This document shows, piece by piece, positions 63,612 to 64,000 of a stretch of DNA of 64,000 nt. Numbering within the stretch: the stretch's first letter is position 1; each line of letters begins with the position of its first letter. Both the position numbers and the translations under genes were made by a program. The stretch comes from Thalassomonas haliotis (GTDB lineage Bacteria; Pseudomonadota; Gammaproteobacteria; Enterobacterales; Alteromonadaceae), in contig NZ_CP059693.1 of assembly GCF_028657945.1 (NCBI RefSeq), positions 620,001 to 684,000 on the forward strand, given 5' to 3'. The notes under the pieces were generated by a model that had not been told where the DNA came from, did not search any database, and worked only from the letters and a program-made list of their open reading frames with translations.

Positions 63612-64000
63612 GACAAATATTTACCGTAGCCAACAAAGAATTTCACGACGGTTTAAGAAACCGCTGGTTTATTTCCATTACCCTGATTTTTGCCCTGTTA
63701 TCTGTGGGTTTGACCTACTTTGGCGCCGCCGCCTCAGGCACCACAGGGGTGACCTCGTTATCGACAACCGTTGCCAGCTTATCCAGTTTGGCGGTGTTTT
63801 TAATCCCGCTGATTGCCCTGCTGGTGAGTTATGACAGCTTTGTCGGCGAGCAGGAAGGCGGCACCTTATTGTTGCTGCTGACCTATCCGTTAAGTAAAAG
63901 CCAGCTCTTGCTGGGTAAATTTCTCGGACAGGGCAGTATCATTGCCCTGGCGACCTTCTTAGGCTTTGGTACCTCGGCAGTGCTGTTATACCTGAATCTT
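63608..64000 (+). CDS. nosY: NosY, ABC transporter permease, partial
   Basis: Starts at the ATG 63608, overlapping the nosF stop by four bases (ATGA), and runs off the window with 131 codons seen. The start MRQIFTVANKEFHDGLRNRWF and the helices FISITLILFAL and SSLAVFLIPLIALLVSYDSF, then EQEGGTLLLLLTYPLSKSQL, match NosY. It is the membrane part of NosDFY. nosL or other accessory genes may follow outside the window. Confidence 0.9.
   Translation, partial: MRQIFTVANKEFHDGLRNRWFISITLIFALLSVGLTYFGAAASGTTGVTSLSTTVASLSSLAVFLIPLIALLVSYDSFVGEQEGGTLLLLLTYPLSKSQLLLGKFLGQGSIIALATFLGFGTSAVLLYLNL

Overview
The window reads as chromosomal DNA of a marine gammaproteobacterium, most likely Alteromonadales close to Colwellia or Thalassomonas. 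This is inferred from gene content and layout: a Na+/acetate symporter with DUF4212 partner, CBS/DUF294 protein, epsilon-like exonuclease and acs; a DcaP-like porin; abundant two-component and c-di-GMP genes; and clade I nos genes. No rRNA, tRNA, CRISPR array, phage or insertion sequence was recognised.

Layout. 1-7562 (all minus): a truncated beta-propeller sensor; a CesT-type secretion chaperone with a 650-residue putative effector carrying a CheD/CNF-like Cys-His deamidase motif; and a tandem phospholipase D / GHSRG lipase pair. 8266-17069 (plus): a beta-lactamase-fold hydrolase, propionyl-CoA synthetase, a LuxR-type response regulator, a TPR histidine kinase, and an exported DUF6795-like protein followed by a class 3 lipase. 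17263-29630: an acetate module made of a CrbS-like symporter/hybrid kinase, a small anchored protein, an ActP-like symporter and DUF4212 on minus, then DUF294, exonuclease, acs and a porin on plus. A 16-bp palindromic motif recurs upstream of prpE, between the actP and DUF294 operons, and upstream of acs, so propionate and acetate activation look like one regulon.

29640-38825: a long palindromic repeat, an orphan pseudopilin, two membrane-anchored AraC regulators, a DUF4386 protein, a BCCT transporter, a second serine hydrolase, and two unknown proteins. 39080-44304 (plus): a compact TPR-CHAT peptidase / sigma factor / anti-sigma-like membrane protein / His-rich protein cluster, the best candidate here for an undescribed regulatory system. 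44756-52629: an unknown helical-repeat protein, a short M1 peptidase, a REC-PilZ protein, a diguanylate cyclase, a chemoreceptor with a c-type haem motif in its sensor domain, and a small acidic protein. 52811-56797: anmK, a murein endopeptidase and tyrS.

57060-64000 (plus): nosR, nosZ, nosD, nosF and the start of nosY, for reducing nitrous oxide to N2. An FNR/DNR-type box and matching -10 precede nosR, and a strong terminator lies between nosZ and nosD. All functions are read from sequence alone; no searches were run.
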